From assembly GCA_947175145.1 (NCBI GenBank), contig CAMWLY010000003.1, positions 1 to 62,103 of the forward strand: DNA of 62,103 nucleotides, read 5' to 3'. The DNA is from an uncultured Muribaculaceae bacterium. GTDB taxonomy: Bacteria; Bacteroidota; Bacteroidia; Bacteroidales; Muribaculaceae. Positions within the stretch are counted from its first letter, which is position 1; every line of letters starts with the position of its first letter. Shown here piece by piece: positions 27,923 through 38,600 of the stretch. The notes beneath the pieces were generated by a model, which ran no database searches, had not been told where the DNA came from, and worked only from the letters and a program-made list of their open reading frames with translations. The translations under genes and the position numbers were made by a program.

Positions 27923-28638
27923 TTTCGCATTCCTCCTTTCCGATTGTTGATATTATCACGGCCTATCAGCCAGACCAATGATATTTCGGCTTTAGTTGGA
28001 CCAAACCAACTGTATCGCGAAGTGGACTGCCAGAGATAATAATCTTCCACGGGACGGAATTTCTCTACAATTCCACCGATATAGCCTATGCCGATAGTGA
28101 AATCTATATTCAGATGTTTTGCTATTGGGAGTGAATAACCATACTCTATGCCGGTGTTGATCATGCATCTGTTCCATAGCGACTCTCCGGGGCGCCCACC
28201 CATATATGCAGTACCACCCCACTCAAAATCAAAAGTGAATGCTCCGAAATATATTCCGGCATGATGCCCTGTCAGTGGCTTGTCGTGGGCTGCCGAACCA
28301 AACCAATATCGGGCGGCAACATCTCCTCCGTAAATTCGCCAATACCTGTGGCGTTTCTCTTTGCTCCACCAGGCATACATCCAATGCGCGGAAACTGAAA
28401 TATTGCTACCCAAATAAAATTCCACCCCGACATCAGGAACTGTCGCGATGTCATAAAGCATATTCGTTTTGGCAGCCATATAAAAAGGCTTACCCGACTT
28501 GGCAATCTGTTGGCTTCCTGATACTGTGGTATCGTTAGGAATCTCCTGAGCTTGAGAGAAAAAACAGATAGAAATGCATGCTCCCGCGAGCATACATAGC
28601 CGGCGAATCAACTTCGAAGATATGCGGGTGTGCATCAT
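27919..28638 (-). CDS. DUF3575 domain-containing protein
   Basis: AAKTNMLYDIATVPDVGVEFYLGSNISVSAHWMYAWWSKEKRHRYWRIYGGDVAARYWFG; 4-bp overlap with the next gene. Confidence 0.88.
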   Translation of the reverse strand: MMHTRISSKLIRRLCMLAGACISICFFSQAQEIPNDTTVSGSQQIAKSGKPFYMAAKTNMLYDIATVPDVGVEFYLGSNISVSAHWMYAWWSKEKRHRYWRIYGGDVAARYWFGSAAHDKPLTGHHAGIYFGAFTFDFEWGGTAYMGGRPGESLWNRCMINTGIEYGYSLPIAKHLNIDFTIGIGYIGGIVEKFRPVEDYYLWQSTSRYSWFGPTKAEISLVWLIGRDNINNRKGGMRK

Positions 28639-28692
28639 CAGTATTTTGATGCCTTAATAATCAGTCGTTTAATAGAGAGGTTTTATTAGGTG

Positions 28693-28716
28693 CAAATATA
28701 CATATTTTTTCAATAG
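28693..28716 (-). promoter_or_regulatory. Bacteroidetes-type promoter of fimbrillin operon
   Basis: TATATTTG on minus strand (CAAATATA 28693-28700) with upstream TTG. Confidence 0.55.
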
Positions 28717-29098
28717 AAAAAAATATCTTTTCCCAACACACACCTCTGCCGATTTCAGTATCGCGTGATGCTTTGAGGCTGCGCAGTTTTCAGCTATATT
28801 CGGTTTACCGCTTCATATCGGCTGTTACACATCTGATTGATGGTTTTATCTCTTCACTGGAGATGTTGGCGAGTGGACATGACGGTAATATCATATATGC
28901 ACGATGATTTCCGAAAGACAATCAGAGTGTGTAAATTCCTTTTATACGAAAGGAAATTGGAATTGAGCATTTGGTGAAAGCCTTATAATTGTGCTGACAA
29001 GTCTTATTGGATTAATATGACAAATTGGTCTAAGTGTTCAACCAAGCGGGGAGGTCAGATGTTTTTATAATGAAACAAAATAATTAAAGCATTGAATT

Positions 29099-29392
29099 AT
29101 GACTTACGATGAATTGATTAAATCCTCTCCCTTGGTATTGGTTGAGTTTTTTGCGACATGGTGTTCCCACTGCAAAGCTATGGAACCTGTGGTAAAACAG
29201 GTGGCTGAAATCCTCGAAGGAAGATGCAAAGTGCAGCAACTCGATGTAGACCTCAATCAGGAGGCCGCTGATAATGAGAAGGTCACCGGTACTCCTACAT
29301 TTATTCTCTATAAAAATGGTAAAGAGGTGTGGCGCCAGAGCGGTGAAATGCCCGGCAGAGAACTTCTTGAAGCTGTAGAACAGAACTTCTGA
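29099..29392 (+). CDS. Thioredoxin-like protein (WCSHC active site)
   Basis: VEFFATWCSHCKAMEPVV; GTPTFILYKNGKEVWRQSGEMPG. Confidence 0.92.
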   Translation: MTYDELIKSSPLVLVEFFATWCSHCKAMEPVVKQVAEILEGRCKVQQLDVDLNQEAADNEKVTGTPTFILYKNGKEVWRQSGEMPGRELLEAVEQNF

Positions 29393-29423
29393 TTTTTCAA
29401 TCTCGGCAATATATCATTCCGAC

Positions 29424-30446
29424 ATGGCAATCCGGCGAAGCATATTCACTCGATTCCTTAAGGCACTGCAGGTTCCTCACACTGTGGAATTTTCCGAGCA
29501 TGCCTTTCGGTCCATGGACTTCGACTCGCTCTATGGACTGAGTCATCTGCTGACTACCTACGGAATCCCCAATGAGTCCTATCGTATATACGATAAGGAG
29601 GAACTTGCCAAACTTACACCCCCTTATCTCGCACAGCTGAACTCCGGATATTTTGTGATAGTGGAATCATGCACTCCGCAAACCGTAACTTTCGATTCAT
29701 TAGGAGAAGAGAAAGAGCTCCCCACGCCACAGTTTAAAGATAAGTGGAATGGTATAGTTCTGCTCGCATATCCCGACAAGAAATCCCGTGAGCCGGATTA
29801 TGGCAGTCATTTTCTTGCCGAAACGGTTGATCATTGGAGTTGGCTGGCGCTGGTGGTAAGTGCGATTGCTGTAATGGCATATTTTTATGTGACGCGCGGT
29901 CTCTACCATTCCGTGTGGGGAAGTCTTGCCGTGTTCTTTAATATTGTCGGGCTCTTTTTCTCCTATCTTTTGGTTCAGAAAACGCTCGGGGTGCATACTG
30001 CCACCGGAGACAGTGTCTGCAATATCCTGCAGAGAGGGGGGTGCGACTCGATATTGTCGATGAAGGTATCAAAGCTCTTCGGAGTCTTTTCATGGAGTGT
30101 GGTAGGGTTCTCATATTTTGGGATATCGCTGCTTGCATTACTGATATTCCCGCATTTATGGGGTGCGTTGGCTCTCTTTAACATCTGCTGTCTGCCTTAT
30201 ACGGTGTGGAGTATATGGTACCAGAAATTCCGCGCTCACCATTGGTGCACATTGTGTGTAGGAGTTCAGACCACATTGTGGTTACTCTTTGGAGCTTACA
30301 CAGCCGGTGGATTTATAAAGACTCTTCTGCCCATGCATTTAGATGATTGGGTATTATTGGCAGTCTATATCGCCACAGTATTGTTCCTGAATCAGATAGT
30401 GAAATTTATAAAAAATATCAATCTCCATGCCAATCAACATACCTAA
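29424..30446 (+). CDS. VKOR family membrane protein with N-terminal C39-peptidase-like domain
   Basis: VKOR cysteines CNILQRGGCDSIL and HHWCTLCVG with TM helices; N-terminal C39-like fold lacking an apparent catalytic Cys. Confidence 0.8.
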   Translation: MAIRRSIFTRFLKALQVPHTVEFSEHAFRSMDFDSLYGLSHLLTTYGIPNESYRIYDKEELAKLTPPYLAQLNSGYFVIVESCTPQTVTFDSLGEEKELPTPQFKDKWNGIVLLAYPDKKSREPDYGSHFLAETVDHWSWLALVVSAIAVMAYFYVTRGLYHSVWGSLAVFFNIVGLFFSYLLVQKTLGVHTATGDSVCNILQRGGCDSILSMKVSKLFGVFSWSVVGFSYFGISLLALLIFPHLWGALALFNICCLPYTVWSIWYQKFRAHHWCTLCVGVQTTLWLLFGAYTAGGFIKTLLPMHLDDWVLLAVYIATVLFLNQIVKFIKNINLHANQHT

Positions 30447-30574
30447 GCCGAATCTTGAATCAGCTCAGAGGCTGACACCCTTTGATATGACAAAAATACA
30501 TTTTGGTAACCATGGATTGCAATCCGACCCCAAAGCCCAAACACATTAGGATAGGTCTGAGGACTTGAAGATCC

Positions 30575-30620
30575 CAAAAGAGTTGAGTAATCGCTTGTAA
30601 GAGATAACCCAACTCTTTTT
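30575..30620 (+). terminator. Rho-independent terminator
   Basis: AAAAGAGTTG...CAACTCTTTTT. Confidence 0.7.
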
Positions 30621-30807
30621 ATATTATGAGAGGTTCTTATAGTATTTTTATAGGTTTAGGGTTGAGGCTCTATGTTGAATAACTCAAGCTGACTGAAGAT
30701 ATTCCATAAGGTGTAAGTATATAAGCCTCGGTCATTGAGAAAAATATGCTAAATTTGCAGCTGATTTCAGCTTGAATACAAACGATAGAAACAAGTATAT
30801 ACCACCT

Positions 30808-33462
30808 ATGACACAGAAACATAAGTACTCCGGCTTGACCGATGCAGAAGTATTGGAGAGTCGCCGGAAAAATGGAGTCAATATCCTGACCCCTCCGGCT
30901 AAAGACCCTCTGTGGAAGCGATTTCTTGAGAAATTCGGGGATCCGCTGATTATTATTCTACTGATAGCCGGCGTGTTGTCGATCGGCATATCATGCTATG
31001 AATACTGGGGACTAAATGAAGGTGCCGGGGTGTTCTTTGAGCCTATCGGTATCTTTATAGCGATAATCCTCGCTACCGGCCTGGCATTCTTCTTCGAACT
31101 CAAGGCCGATAAGGAGTTTGCACTGCTCAATCAGGTAAATGATGACGAGCCGGTGCAGGTAATCCGCAATGGCAGTGCCATGGAGATTCCCAGAAAGGAC
31201 GTCGTGGTAGGAGACATAGTGATTCTCAACACCGGAGAAGAAGTTCCTGCCGATGGAGAACTCCTGGAAGCGGTATTGCTCAATATCGATGAGTCTACGC
31301 TTACCGGAGAACCGATTTGTCACAAAACCACTGATCCCGAAGAGTTTGACCCCGATGCCACATTCCCAAGTAATCACGCCATGCGTGGCACCAAGATTAT
31401 GGAGGGTCACGGCGTGATGCGTGTGCTCGCAGTGGGTGACGGGACTGAAAACGGCAAGGTGTTTGAAGCCGCTCAGATCGATGACAGTGTCAAGACTCCC
31501 CTCAATGAGCAGCTCGATGGGCTTGGCGCACTTATCTCCAAGATTTCATACGCTATCGCAGCTGTAATTATCTTAGGTCGTATTATACTCTATTTTATTA
31601 ATGTGCCTGACTTTGAGTGGTTGCCGTTTCTCGCCTTTATCCTGCAGACTCTCATGGTTGCGGTTACACTGGTGGTAGTAGCTGTTCCCGAGGGATTGCC
31701 TATGGCGGTGACTCTCTCGCTGGCATACTCCATGAGGCGCATGCTCAAGACCAATAACCTTGTGCGCAAGATGCACGCATGTGAAACTATGGGTGCGACC
31801 ACGGTAATCTGTACGGATAAGACCGGCACACTGACTCAGAATCAGATGCAGGTTGCCCGGACACACTTCTTCGGTTCGGAAGCCGAAGCAGAATTATTCC
31901 TGGAGGGTATGGCCGTCAATTCTACAGCACAACTCGATTTGTCGGGAGAGAAACCATCGGTATTGGGTAATCCGACAGAGGGTGCATTATTGCTTTGGCT
32001 TAAGGAGCGTGGTACCGATTACGCCGGATTGCGTGAAAAAGTATCACGCGTGGAGGAGCTGCCTTTCTCTACCGAGCGCAAATATATGGCCACAATTGTG
32101 AAGTCGGCTTCAGGCAAGACTATCCTTTATGTAAAAGGAGCTCCTGAAATCGTGTTTGGCTTATGCAAGAACACCTCCGGGGTTACAAAACAGGAGATTG
32201 ATGCACAGCTTCTGGAATATCAGAATCAGGCCATGCGCACACTCGCTTTCGCATATCAGGTATTGAATCCCGGAGATAAATCGATAGAGAATGGCAAGGT
32301 TGTGGCAGATAACCTTACATTCCTCGGCTTTGTGGCTATATCCGATCCTGTTCGCTCTGATGTGCCTGACGCAGTCCGTGAAGTGATTGATGCCGGCATT
32401 AAGGTTAAGATTGTGACCGGAGATACTCCCGGTACCGCTAAGGAGATAGGCCGGCAGATAGGGCTCTGGAATGACGCCACAGATGATGACCGCAACATTA
32501 TAACCGGTGTTGAGTTTGCCGAGCTTTCCGACAATGAACTCAAGAAGCGAGTAGGCGACTTCAAGATTATCGCGCGTGCGCGTCCAATGGATAAGAAGCG
32601 ACTTGTGGAAGCTTTGCAGGCCAACAATGAGGTCGTGGCCGTGACCGGCGACGGAACCAATGATGCTCCGGCTCTTAAATCAGCTCATGTCGGACTTTCG
32701 ATGGGCGATGGCACATCTGTGGCCAAGGAGGCTTCCGATATTACTATTGTCGATAACTCATTCTCCTCAATCGGACGCGCTGTCATGTGGGGCCGATCAC
32801 TCTATCAGAACATTCAGCGCTTTATACTGTTCCAGATGACAGTCAATGTAGCAGCCTGTCTGATCGTGCTTTTCGGAGCATTCATGGGAATGCAGTCACC
32901 CCTGACCGTGACCCAGATGCTTTGGGTAAATCTGATTATGGATACGTTTGCCGCTATGGCTCTCGCTTCTCTACCTCCATCAAAATCGGTGATGAAAGAA
33001 AAGCCCAGACCCCGCGAAGCATTTATTATAAATAATCCCATGTGGAAAGCCATCATCGGGGTCGGCGGTGCATTCTTCCTGCTGCTGCTCGGATTGCTAT
33101 ATTATTTCGAGCACACGGATATCACCTCCCTTACTCAGATTGGCAGTGTGCCGATGGGAGTTAATACCGGATTGAGCGGATATGAGCTCTCGCTGTTCTT
33201 CACTATATTTGTGTTCCTGCAATTCTGGAATATGTTCAATGCCCGGGCATTCGAGACCGGACGCTCAGCTTTTCACTTCAAAGATTGTGGCGGCTTTGTG
33301 CTCATAGCATTGGTAATCTTGGTCGGACAGATATTTATAGTGAGTGTAGGGGGAAGTTTCTTCAATGTTGTTCCCCTGAAATTTACTGACTGGGTTATTA
33401 TAATCTGCGCCACCTCGCTGGTGCTCTGGATTGGAGAAGTTTTGAGACTTATCAAGAAGTAG
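30808..33462 (+). CDS. Calcium-translocating P-type ATPase
   Basis: ICTDKTGTLTQNQM phosphorylation motif; VAVPEGLPMAVTLSLAYSM; TGDGTNDAPALK. ATG at 30808 preferred over upstream TTG. Confidence 0.93.
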   Translation: MTQKHKYSGLTDAEVLESRRKNGVNILTPPAKDPLWKRFLEKFGDPLIIILLIAGVLSIGISCYEYWGLNEGAGVFFEPIGIFIAIILATGLAFFFELKADKEFALLNQVNDDEPVQVIRNGSAMEIPRKDVVVGDIVILNTGEEVPADGELLEAVLLNIDESTLTGEPICHKTTDPEEFDPDATFPSNHAMRGTKIMEGHGVMRVLAVGDGTENGKVFEAAQIDDSVKTPLNEQLDGLGALISKISYAIAAVIILGRIILYFINVPDFEWLPFLAFILQTLMVAVTLVVVAVPEGLPMAVTLSLAYSMRRMLKTNNLVRKMHACETMGATTVICTDKTGTLTQNQMQVARTHFFGSEAEAELFLEGMAVNSTAQLDLSGEKPSVLGNPTEGALLLWLKERGTDYAGLREKVSRVEELPFSTERKYMATIVKSASGKTILYVKGAPEIVFGLCKNTSGVTKQEIDAQLLEYQNQAMRTLAFAYQVLNPGDKSIENGKVVADNLTFLGFVAISDPVRSDVPDAVREVIDAGIKVKIVTGDTPGTAKEIGRQIGLWNDATDDDRNIITGVEFAELSDNELKKRVGDFKIIARARPMDKKRLVEALQANNEVVAVTGDGTNDAPALKSAHVGLSMGDGTSVAKEASDITIVDNSFSSIGRAVMWGRSLYQNIQRFILFQMTVNVAACLIVLFGAFMGMQSPLTVTQMLWVNLIMDTFAAMALASLPPSKSVMKEKPRPREAFIINNPMWKAIIGVGGAFFLLLLGLLYYFEHTDITSLTQIGSVPMGVNTGLSGYELSLFFTIFVFLQFWNMFNARAFETGRSAFHFKDCGGFVLIALVILVGQIFIVSVGGSFFNVVPLKFTDWVIIICATSLVLWIGEVLRLIKK

Positions 33463-33490
33463 TATTGAAAAGTAAACTGATAAAAAGCAA

Positions 33491-33530
33491 GGGCGCATCT
33501 GAAATCCGGATGCGCCCTCCTTTTTTGGAT
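33491..33530 (+). terminator. Rho-independent terminator
   Basis: GGGCGCATCtgaaatccgGATGCGCCCtccTTTTTT. Confidence 0.85.
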
Positions 33531-33539
33531 ACTGATTAA

Positions 33540-34442
33540 TCAGAATAGTGGAGTCGGGTATAGGCCCTCTTCAGTGAGACGGCGCAATTCGGCAGCGGTG
33601 GAATCGCGGTCAGCAGCGTAGGTCACTCCGAACCATTTAGATGGAGTCTCTTCAACCTTGAGTGTAATTGTGTTTGAGGTAATCAGGTTGTTGACAACCG
33701 TGGGGATATAGAACTCCGACTTCAGTTCATCGCCATGTTCGGCAAGAAACTTCAGGAAATCTCTTTCGGAATACTCGAAATAGTCGGGAGTGAACCCCCA
33801 CATATTCATCGATACGCAAGCCTCGGCCGGAAACTCCACCTCGTGCCCCTCTGAATCGGTCTGCACGATGTGGCCATCTATGCGCCGGATTCCATGGCAC
33901 TCATTGACACCGGTCAGGAAACCATTGGCGTCTACCTGACAGTGTCCGCGTGAAACACCTCCATTTTCACTCAGAGTATTTCCAATCCGGAATCCGACCA
34001 TGCAGTATTCATTAGTCTTACCCTCGGCATTTTTGAGGAAATCGGCGAGCACTTTGAATGACTCCGCCCCATAGTAGTCATCGGCGTTGATGACTCCGAA
34101 TGGTTCATGGATTGCGGTTTTACCCATAAGCACTGCGTGGCCTGTGCCCCAGGGTTTTGTGCGCCCTTCGGGCACTTTGTAACCGCCCGGCAGGGCATTC
34201 AGGTCCTGAAATACAACCTCTACAGGCACATGCCCCTCATATCGGGAGATGATTTTCTCGCGAAACTCCTGTTCGAAGTCATGACGTATCACAAAAACTA
34301 TCTTGCCGAAGCCGGCGCGAAGGGCATCATATACAGAATAATCCATGATGGTCTCACCCGAAGGACCTACGCCATCAAGTTGTTTCAGACCGCCATAGCG
34401 GCTGCCCATGCCGGCAGCAAGTATGAATAGTGTTGGTTTCAT
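33540..34442 (-). CDS. Sugar nucleotidyltransferase family protein
   Basis: LFILAAGMGSRYGGLKQLDGVGPSGETIMDYSVYDA. Confidence 0.88.
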   Translation of the reverse strand: MKPTLFILAAGMGSRYGGLKQLDGVGPSGETIMDYSVYDALRAGFGKIVFVIRHDFEQEFREKIISRYEGHVPVEVVFQDLNALPGGYKVPEGRTKPWGTGHAVLMGKTAIHEPFGVINADDYYGAESFKVLADFLKNAEGKTNEYCMVGFRIGNTLSENGGVSRGHCQVDANGFLTGVNECHGIRRIDGHIVQTDSEGHEVEFPAEACVSMNMWGFTPDYFEYSERDFLKFLAEHGDELKSEFYIPTVVNNLITSNTITLKVEETPSKWFGVTYAADRDSTAAELRRLTEEGLYPTPLF

Positions 34443-34458
34443 ATATCTTGAGATAATA

Positions 34459-35589
34459 TTACTTTTTCTTATGTAGTAGAATTATGGTGAGCAGGAAATA
34501 ATCAAATAGCACAATCTTGGAATTGGCATTGCGCTCCACCTCTCGTTTCGCTCTGTCGGTTTCAATGAGAAACCGCTCCACATTCAGATGGTTCACAAAA
34601 GGTGAGAAGCGCGATGAGAATTGCTCTTCCTCCGGTGTGAGAGTATTTAACTGAGGCACCCGCATATTGTAGATGAAATTTTCACGCAGCATAGAGGCTG
34701 TGTAATCCAGATAACGCCTGATTTTCTCTCTGCCAAATGCCGCAATCTTCTCAGATAATTTTCTCAATTCGAGCACCCGCTTGGCATAAGCGCTGCGCAT
34801 CACTTCACGATATATTTCAAGAAACTCCTCTCGTTCGCCGGAGTTCTGTCCGAGCTCATCAGCACGTATCAGTGACCCGTTGCAAAGAGCGGCATACTGG
34901 TTGGCAGTGGAATCGATGAAGTTGTATCGCTTGTGCAGATATTCTGCAATCTCGCTTTGCGAAAGACGCCCCACCGGAATTCGCTGCACTCGTGAGAAAA
35001 TGGTCGGGAGCAATTGCAGTTCATTATTGCAGACCAATATGAATATAGTGTCTTCTGCCGGTTCCTCGATAACCTTAAGCAGCTTATTGGCTGTCTCTGT
35101 GCCGAGTCTTTCGGGGCGCCAGATTATAAATATCTTATGACTTGAAGTGTAAGCCGGTGTGGAATCGGCGCGAATTATTTCGGCCGCCTCCTCCACATAA
35201 ATTGTGGGTTGTGAATTGCCGGCTTCGATTATCTCAAGCCATTTCTCCTCGGGCATTGCAGGGTAATCGGCAAGCATCTTGAACCATTCGTTTGAGCGGT
35301 CGGCCGATACAGTGATACCTCCCTTTTTATTTTTGACTATCGGATATATGAAGTGCAAATCCGGGTGAGAGTTCTCCTGATGCAACCGGCAGTTGTTGCA
35401 GTGTCCGCAGGGTTCACCATTGGCAGGATTCTGGCAGTGCAGATATTGTGCGAATGTGCGGGCAAGAATCATCTTTCCCGATCCGGAGGGACCGGTAAGC
35501 ATGAGCGCATGAGGTATGTGCCCGCTCTCCTTTAAGCCGCGAAGCCTTCTCTTGATATCCTCATGTCCGGGTAATGTATCGAATCTCAC
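34459..35589 (-). CDS. holB: DNA polymerase III delta' subunit
   Basis: ALMLTGPSGSGKMILARTFAQYLHC; zinc-binding CGHCNNCRLHQENSHPDLH; GTG start (VRFDTLPGHE) because the longer ORF start overlaps the promoter. Confidence 0.88.
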   Translation of the reverse strand: MRFDTLPGHEDIKRRLRGLKESGHIPHALMLTGPSGSGKMILARTFAQYLHCQNPANGEPCGHCNNCRLHQENSHPDLHFIYPIVKNKKGGITVSADRSNEWFKMLADYPAMPEEKWLEIIEAGNSQPTIYVEEAAEIIRADSTPAYTSSHKIFIIWRPERLGTETANKLLKVIEEPAEDTIFILVCNNELQLLPTIFSRVQRIPVGRLSQSEIAEYLHKRYNFIDSTANQYAALCNGSLIRADELGQNSGEREEFLEIYREVMRSAYAKRVLELRKLSEKIAAFGREKIRRYLDYTASMLRENFIYNMRVPQLNTLTPEEEQFSSRFSPFVNHLNVERFLIETDRAKREVERNANSKIVLFDYFLLTIILLHKKK

Positions 35590-35628
35590 AATCTGATAGA
35601 GCAAGGATTTTACTACTTGCCCTGACTG

Positions 35629-35636
35629 CAAATATA
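35629..35636 (-). promoter_or_regulatory. -7 element TATATTTG for holB
   Basis: CAAATATA on plus strand at 35629-35636; divergent to TAACTTTG at 35669-35676. Confidence 0.5.
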
Positions 35637-35684
35637 CGCCTTTATTTCCGGAATATCAATTTTTATGCTAACTTTGAGAATACT

Positions 35685-38600
35685 ATGAAGGCAGACCTAA
35701 CTGACCATAATGAAGCGCAATCCAAATCTTTTTTGGGTATTGTGGCCCGCGCTTACGCCTCGCGGTATCGCGAAATGTCGAATATATGTTTTCTTTTCCC
35801 AAATAAGCGAAGCGGTACTTTCTTCCTCAAACACCTCTCGGATGCAATCGGTAGCAGGGTAATGCTCGCTCCCGAGGTGCTCGGTGTCAACGATTTTATG
35901 GAGCAGGTATCAGGGCTGCGAATAGTGTCGCGAATTGATGCGCTATTCCGTCTCTATAAATTATACAGACGCCGCAAGGGAATGCCGGAGTCTATCTCTA
36001 CTCCCGATGATGCATTGGATTTCGACAGGTTCGCTCCATGGGGAGAAACCGTGTTGATGGATTTTAATGAGGTCGATAAATATGATATAGATGCCGATGC
36101 AATTTTTCGCAATGTTGTAGATTACCGCAATCTAAGTGCTAATTTCCTGACTGACGGACAGATTGAGGTTATAGAGCGATATTTCGGATATAAGCCCCGT
36201 GTGAGCGATGTGGAAAGATTCTGGAAGAGTGTTCATGAACTTCCCGGCGATACTCAGGAATCGGAAGATGGAGAACTCTCGCTGCTCAAGCGGAAATTTC
36301 TGGAACTTTGGGAACTGCTCCCCGAGCTTTACCGGGATCTCAGAACCGATCTTGAGGCTGATGGACTGGCTCTCGAAGGAACCGCTTACCGATGCGCCAT
36401 GCGCAGGGTGCTCGGTGGAGATTACTCCACACTCGGTTGGGATAGGGTAGTATTGGTTGGATTTAACACCTTATCCACTTCGGAACTTAAGCTTCTTCGC
36501 GAGCTGACCACCCTTGAATCAGATGATGGTGAGCAATATGTGGATTTTGTGTGGGATGCCACCGGGCCGGTGTTATGCTCCGAGTCCGATGGACCCTGGG
36601 CCACGCACAATCCGGCGGCAGCCGCCATGGCAAGGCTGATGAAAGCCTTCCCTATGCCCGATTGGATCAAAAACGCTCTCGAAGAATGCTCGGTCAGTGA
36701 ATTTCCGCAGACTTTGACCGAGTCGGCGGCTCCCTCTAATGCCGCTCAGGTTAAAGTGGCATCGATGAAAGTCGAGGAGTGGATTAAGCTTAATGATGGC
36801 CGCGATGTGGAGGAGGCGAAAACGGCTATCGTGCTACCTGATCCGTCGCTCCTTATGCCGCTCGTGCATTCCCTCCCCGAAAATCTGGAGAGTGTCAATA
36901 TAACCATGGGTTATTCTCTGAAGTATACGGCAGTGGCATCGTTTATACATCATCTGCGCAGGATTCAGAGCAGGGTAAGACGTATGCCTCAGCAATCGGG
37001 AGAATATGGATATTATCATGAAGATTTGCGGATATTCCTTTCTCACCCGCTGACCCACAGGTTGATAGGCGGCGAAATAGCCAAACATATAATCAATAGT
37101 GTTGCCGAACGACATATAAATCTGGTGCCCTTGCGCTGGATTGAAAAACAATCTGCCGAAGCCAAAGAACTTCTCGAACCGCTGTTGCCGACTACTTCCG
37201 CTCTGGAGACTCTGGCATATATTGATGGAGTGCTGAGTAATCTTTTCGTGGCACTTTCCAGACAGGAGGGGGAGCTTGCTCCCGAAATCAAGGGGAAAAT
37301 AGAAAGCCAGCAGGTAGACCGCTACAGGAAGGCTGTCGCTCAGTTGCAGGCCAGTGTGGAGGGACATGGAGTTGAGATGCATTTCTCCACTCTGTTTCGA
37401 TTGGTGGAAAATCTGGTTGGCAGTGAGACAATAGCTTTCAAAGGGGAACCGCTCAAAGGACTGCAGATTATGGGCTTGCTCGAAACTCGCGCGCTCGATT
37501 TCGAACGTGTCGCTATATTATCTATGAATGATAAGGTTATGCCCCGCCGGGCTCGCAAACGCACCTTTATACCCGATTCTCTGCGCAGAGGTTATGGACT
37601 TCCACTTACTGACCATGCCGAAGAACTTTATTCCTATTACTTTTACAGATTGATATCCAGGGCGCGCGAGGTAACAATGATTTATGATTCGCGTGCCGGT
37701 GAGGGAATGCGCAGCGGCGGTAAATCCAGGTTTCTGTTGCAGCTGGAACTGCTTCATGCCCGCGATGCAATCAAAAGGGAGTCCTATGCTTTCATGCTCG
37801 AACCGGTAATCTCGGATATCGAGCCGATTAAGAAGAACCGGGAAGTCATGAAGCGTCTTGCCGCATTTCTTACTCCTGAGGAGCGCCGCAAGCGCGGAAT
37901 TGAATTGCCTGCAGGAGTGGCGCAAAGAAGCATTTCGGCGTCGGCTTTGGCCAATTACTGCAAATGTCCCATTAAGTTTTATTATAAAAATGTGGTGCGT
38001 GTAGATGATGCGGTGTCGCATTCGGATCATATAGACCGAATTACTCATGGTAATGTGGTGCATCATGTGATGCAGAATTTATATGTGCGCGATGAGCATA
38101 AACGAGGTAAATGGCTTGGGAAACACCCGGTGGTTATAACTGCCGATGAATTAAAAGCCATTTATGATGATGAGCCGCTGATAGAACGCGAAGTGCGCCG
38201 GGCTGTCAATCTGCTGCATTTCCATCGAGGTGGCAATCATGGCAAGGAGCGCCCCGAGGAACTGGATACACCACTCACAGGGTCAGTGTCTATGGAAGCC
38301 CGCAAGTTTGTCGAAGAGGTGCGCTGGCTTATAGAGCATGACGCATCGCTGGCAGCAGTCTCGCCACTTAAGATTCTCGGTGTGGAGGCCGCCTCTAATA
38401 TAGAGTGGAAAGCCGGTCCGACAGCCCCCGAGGTTCAGGTTAGATATGTGCCGGACCGAATAGATATTGCAGAGGGTAGGATGCGAATCATCGATTACAA
38501 GACCGGCTCCACAGGAGTGCAGGCGTCTGCAATTGAAGAAATTTTTGACGGCGCTAAATCAGCCAAAAATATCCTTCAGCTTCAGTTATACGCCGGCTGG

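Noticed and set aside
30808-33462. Ca-ATPase flanking gaps as an island
   Set aside because: Normal promoter and terminator elements explain the gaps.
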